A stretch of 21,659 nucleotides of DNA. Source: an uncultured Peptococcaceae bacterium (lineage in GTDB: Bacteria; Bacillota; Desulfotomaculia; Desulfotomaculales; Desulfallaceae). The DNA is taken from assembly GCA_913064925.1 (NCBI GenBank), contig CAJYBN010000020.1, positions 1-21,659 of the forward strand, given 5' to 3'. This document shows, piece after piece, positions 19,937 to 21,659 of this stretch (within the stretch, counting starts at the first letter, position 1; every line of letters starts with the position of its first letter). Below the pieces are notes generated by a model. The model was given only the letters and a program-made list of their open reading frames with translations, was not told the DNA's origin and ran no database searches. The translations under genes and the position numbers were made by a program.

Positions 19937-21589
19937 TTATTTCAGGTGCCAGCGGTGGGCGATGGGCATGCGGCGGCCCGGCCCGAAGGCCCGGGAAGTC
20001 ACCTTTAGGCCAGGCGGGGCCTGCTGGCGCTTGTATTCCGCCCGGTTTACGCGGCGGGCGATACCCGCCACCAGTTCCCGGCTGTAGCCCATGGCCGCAA
20101 TTTCATTCACGGGGCGCAAGTCTTCAATATATGCCTTGAGGATCTCGTCCAGCACATTGTATGGCGGCAGGCTGTCCTCGTCCTTTTGGTCCGGTTTCAG
20201 CTCGGCGGAAGGCGGCTTGTCAATCACGCTGCGGGGAATGACTTCCCCGTTCCTGTTGATGTAATGCGCTAGCCGGTATACCATCACCTTGGGCACGTCG
20301 GCCAGCACGTTCAATCCTCCGGTCATGTCTCCGTACAGGGTGCTGTAACCCATGGCCATTTCCGACTTATTGCCGGTGGCCAGCACCAGGTGGCCCTCCC
20401 GGTTGGATATATACATGAGGATGTTGCCCCTGATCCTGGCTTGCACGTTTTCCTCGGCCAGGTCCATCATGACGGCGCCGCTGGGGTTGAGCGCACCAAT
20501 GTAGGCCTGAAAAATGCTTTCAATGGGTATTACCCTAAATTGTATGTCCAGGTTGCCGGCCAGTTGGGCGGCGTCGTCCAGGCTGCTCCGGGAAGAGTAA
20601 CGCGAGGGCATGGCAACGCCCAGCACGTTGGCCGGGCCCAGGGCGTGGGCCGCCAGGGCGGCGGTGACCGATGAATCGATGCCCCCGCTTAGGCCGACGA
20701 CGGCGCGGGTAAACCCGTTTTTGTGCAGGTAGTCCCTGGTGCCCAGTACCAATGCTTCGTAAACCCAGCTGATATCTTCTACACCCGCTGCCTGCGCGGC
20801 GCCGCTGTCCGGCAAGGCTGCGCCGGCGGCGATTAGCGCATCCGTATCAACGACGGCCAAACCCTCGTTAAAGCTTTGCAGCTGCAGGCGTACCGTGCCC
20901 TTCGGGGTCACGACGCAGCTGGAACCGTCAAATACCAGGTGGTCGTTGCCCCCTACCTGGTTGACGTATATGATACCCACGCCGTGCCTGGCGGCCACCT
21001 TGCCCAGCATGTCGACGCGCAGGGTGTGCTTGCCGAAATGATAAGGCGAAGCCGACAGGTTGATGATTAGTTTCGCGCCTTGGGCTACCAGTTCTTCCAC
21101 CGGGTCGATGTCGTAGAGCCGGCGGTTCCAGTAGCTTTTATCGTTCCAGATGTCCTCGCAGACCGTAACCCCCAGTTTCATCCCGCAAAAATCAATGCAC
21201 CGGCGCTCGGGTGCGGGCTTGAAATACCTTGTTTCATCGAAAACGTCGTAATAGGGGATGAGGCTTTTGTACTGCAGGCCCTTCACCCGGCCGCCTTGCA
21301 GCAGTATTGCCGCATTGTACAACCCCTTTTCTCCGCGCTGGGGGGTACCCAGCAAGATGCCGATATCGCGGCTGGCGGGTATGATGCGGGACATCCAGTT
21401 TTCCGTTTCATCCAGGAATTCCTTGCGCAGCAGCAAATCCTTGGGCGGGTAGCCCGTCAGTGTCAGTTCGGGAAACACTACCAGATCCGCTCCGGCGTTC
21501 CTAGCCTTGGTGCTGTACTCCAGGACCTTGCCGGCGTTGTAAGGTATATCGCCCACCACGGGGTTAACCTGAGCCAGGGCAATAATCAT
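19937..21589 (-). CDS. nadE: Glutamine-dependent NAD+ synthetase
   Basis: Last step of NAD+ synthesis: amidates deamido-NAD+ with ammonia released from glutamine. The 550 residues hold an N-terminal nitrilase-type glutaminase with the triad Glu41 (FPELTLTGYPP), Lys107 (YKSLIPYY) and Cys143 (VCEDIW). The C-terminal ATP-pyrophosphatase domain has the P-loop SGGIDSS (300-306) and the LATGNKSE, YGDMTGG and KPPSAEL motifs. I use ATG 21589, with GGGAGTG 7 bases upstream. A longer frame to 21631 begins with a TTG that runs into adapter sequence and must be ignored. The promoter lies beyond or within the damaged contig end. Confidence 0.96.
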   Translation of the reverse strand: MIIALAQVNPVVGDIPYNAGKVLEYSTKARNAGADLVVFPELTLTGYPPKDLLLRKEFLDETENWMSRIIPASRDIGILLGTPQRGEKGLYNAAILLQGGRVKGLQYKSLIPYYDVFDETRYFKPAPERRCIDFCGMKLGVTVCEDIWNDKSYWNRRLYDIDPVEELVAQGAKLIINLSASPYHFGKHTLRVDMLGKVAARHGVGIIYVNQVGGNDHLVFDGSSCVVTPKGTVRLQLQSFNEGLAVVDTDALIAAGAALPDSGAAQAAGVEDISWVYEALVLGTRDYLHKNGFTRAVVGLSGGIDSSVTAALAAHALGPANVLGVAMPSRYSSRSSLDDAAQLAGNLDIQFRVIPIESIFQAYIGALNPSGAVMMDLAEENVQARIRGNILMYISNREGHLVLATGNKSEMAMGYSTLYGDMTGGLNVLADVPKVMVYRLAHYINRNGEVIPRSVIDKPPSAELKPDQKDEDSLPPYNVLDEILKAYIEDLRPVNEIAAMGYSRELVAGIARRVNRAEYKRQQAPPGLKVTSRAFGPGRRMPIAHRWHLK

Positions 21590-21630
21590 ATAATCACTCC
21601 CGTTTACAATGTATCTATAGTAGTATGGCA

Positions 21631-21659
21631 AGATCGGAAGAGCACACGTCTGAACTCCA
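21631..21659 (+). other. Illumina TruSeq adapter contamination
   Basis: The last 29 bases begin AGATCGGAAGAGCACACGTC and continue as the start of the TruSeq read-1 3' adapter. They are not genomic. The true contig end is at or before 21630, and the sequence just before it comes from few reads or one. Confidence 0.98.

Noticed and set aside
1..21659. CRISPR arrays, IS elements, prophage genes, tRNA or rRNA
   Set aside because: No spaced repeat arrays, transposase or integrase motifs, phage proteins or recognisable stable RNA genes were seen on either strand.

Overview
The window is one end of a draft assembly contig. It closes with 29 bases of Illumina TruSeq adapter (21631-21659), and its first ~80 bases are also suspect. 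The coding style is high-GC Firmicutes: strong AGGAGG-type ribosome binding sites, TTG/GTG starts, a split glycine decarboxylase (GcvPA/GcvPB), a LipM-type octanoyltransferase and a clostridial-type NadE. I infer a high-GC member of the Peptococcaceae/Desulfotomaculum-Pelotomaculum-Desulforudis group. No rRNA or tRNA is present to confirm this.

Region 1 (1-8216, + strand) is a compact glycine cleavage operon: lpdA (5' truncated), gcvT, gcvH, gcvPA, gcvPB, then two biotin-synthase-like radical SAM genes and a lipM-type octanoyltransferase. There is no lipA or lipB here. The radical SAM pair matches the non-classical two-protein lipoyl synthase LipS1/LipS2. The operon therefore appears to encode the complete glycine cleavage system together with the enzymes that octanoylate GcvH and insert both sulfur atoms. 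The last three genes overlap by ATGA and TTGA junctions, and a strong hairpin separates them from gcvPB.

Region 2 (8217-11430) holds unrelated single genes: a lipoprotein nuclease of the SNase family, a PRC-barrel protein on the minus strand, two small unknown genes and a YkgJ-type cysteine-cluster protein.

Region 3 (11429-18730) looks like a regulatory island. A structured 577-bp intergenic region ends in a textbook sigma-54 promoter (11900-11915). That promoter precedes a small two-helix membrane protein and a TauE/SafE transporter. Next come a membrane histidine kinase, an NtrC-type sigma-54 activator and two tandem CBS-pair proteins. Converging on these from the right is a minus-strand pair: a 62-residue tail-anchored protein and a 210-residue protein of unknown function. 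Its upstream region holds a second perfect sigma-54 promoter (18655-18670). The two promoters share 17 of 18 bases running beyond the -12 element. The simplest reading is that the kinase/activator pair drives both flanking operons; this is inferred, not shown.

Region 4 (18780-21659) contains an orphan fragment of a siderophore-type ABC ATPase C-terminal extension, an SRAP/HMCES (YedK-like) abasic-site protein whose start is fixed by its catalytic Cys2, and a glutamine-dependent NAD+ synthetase on the minus strand that ends just before the adapter.
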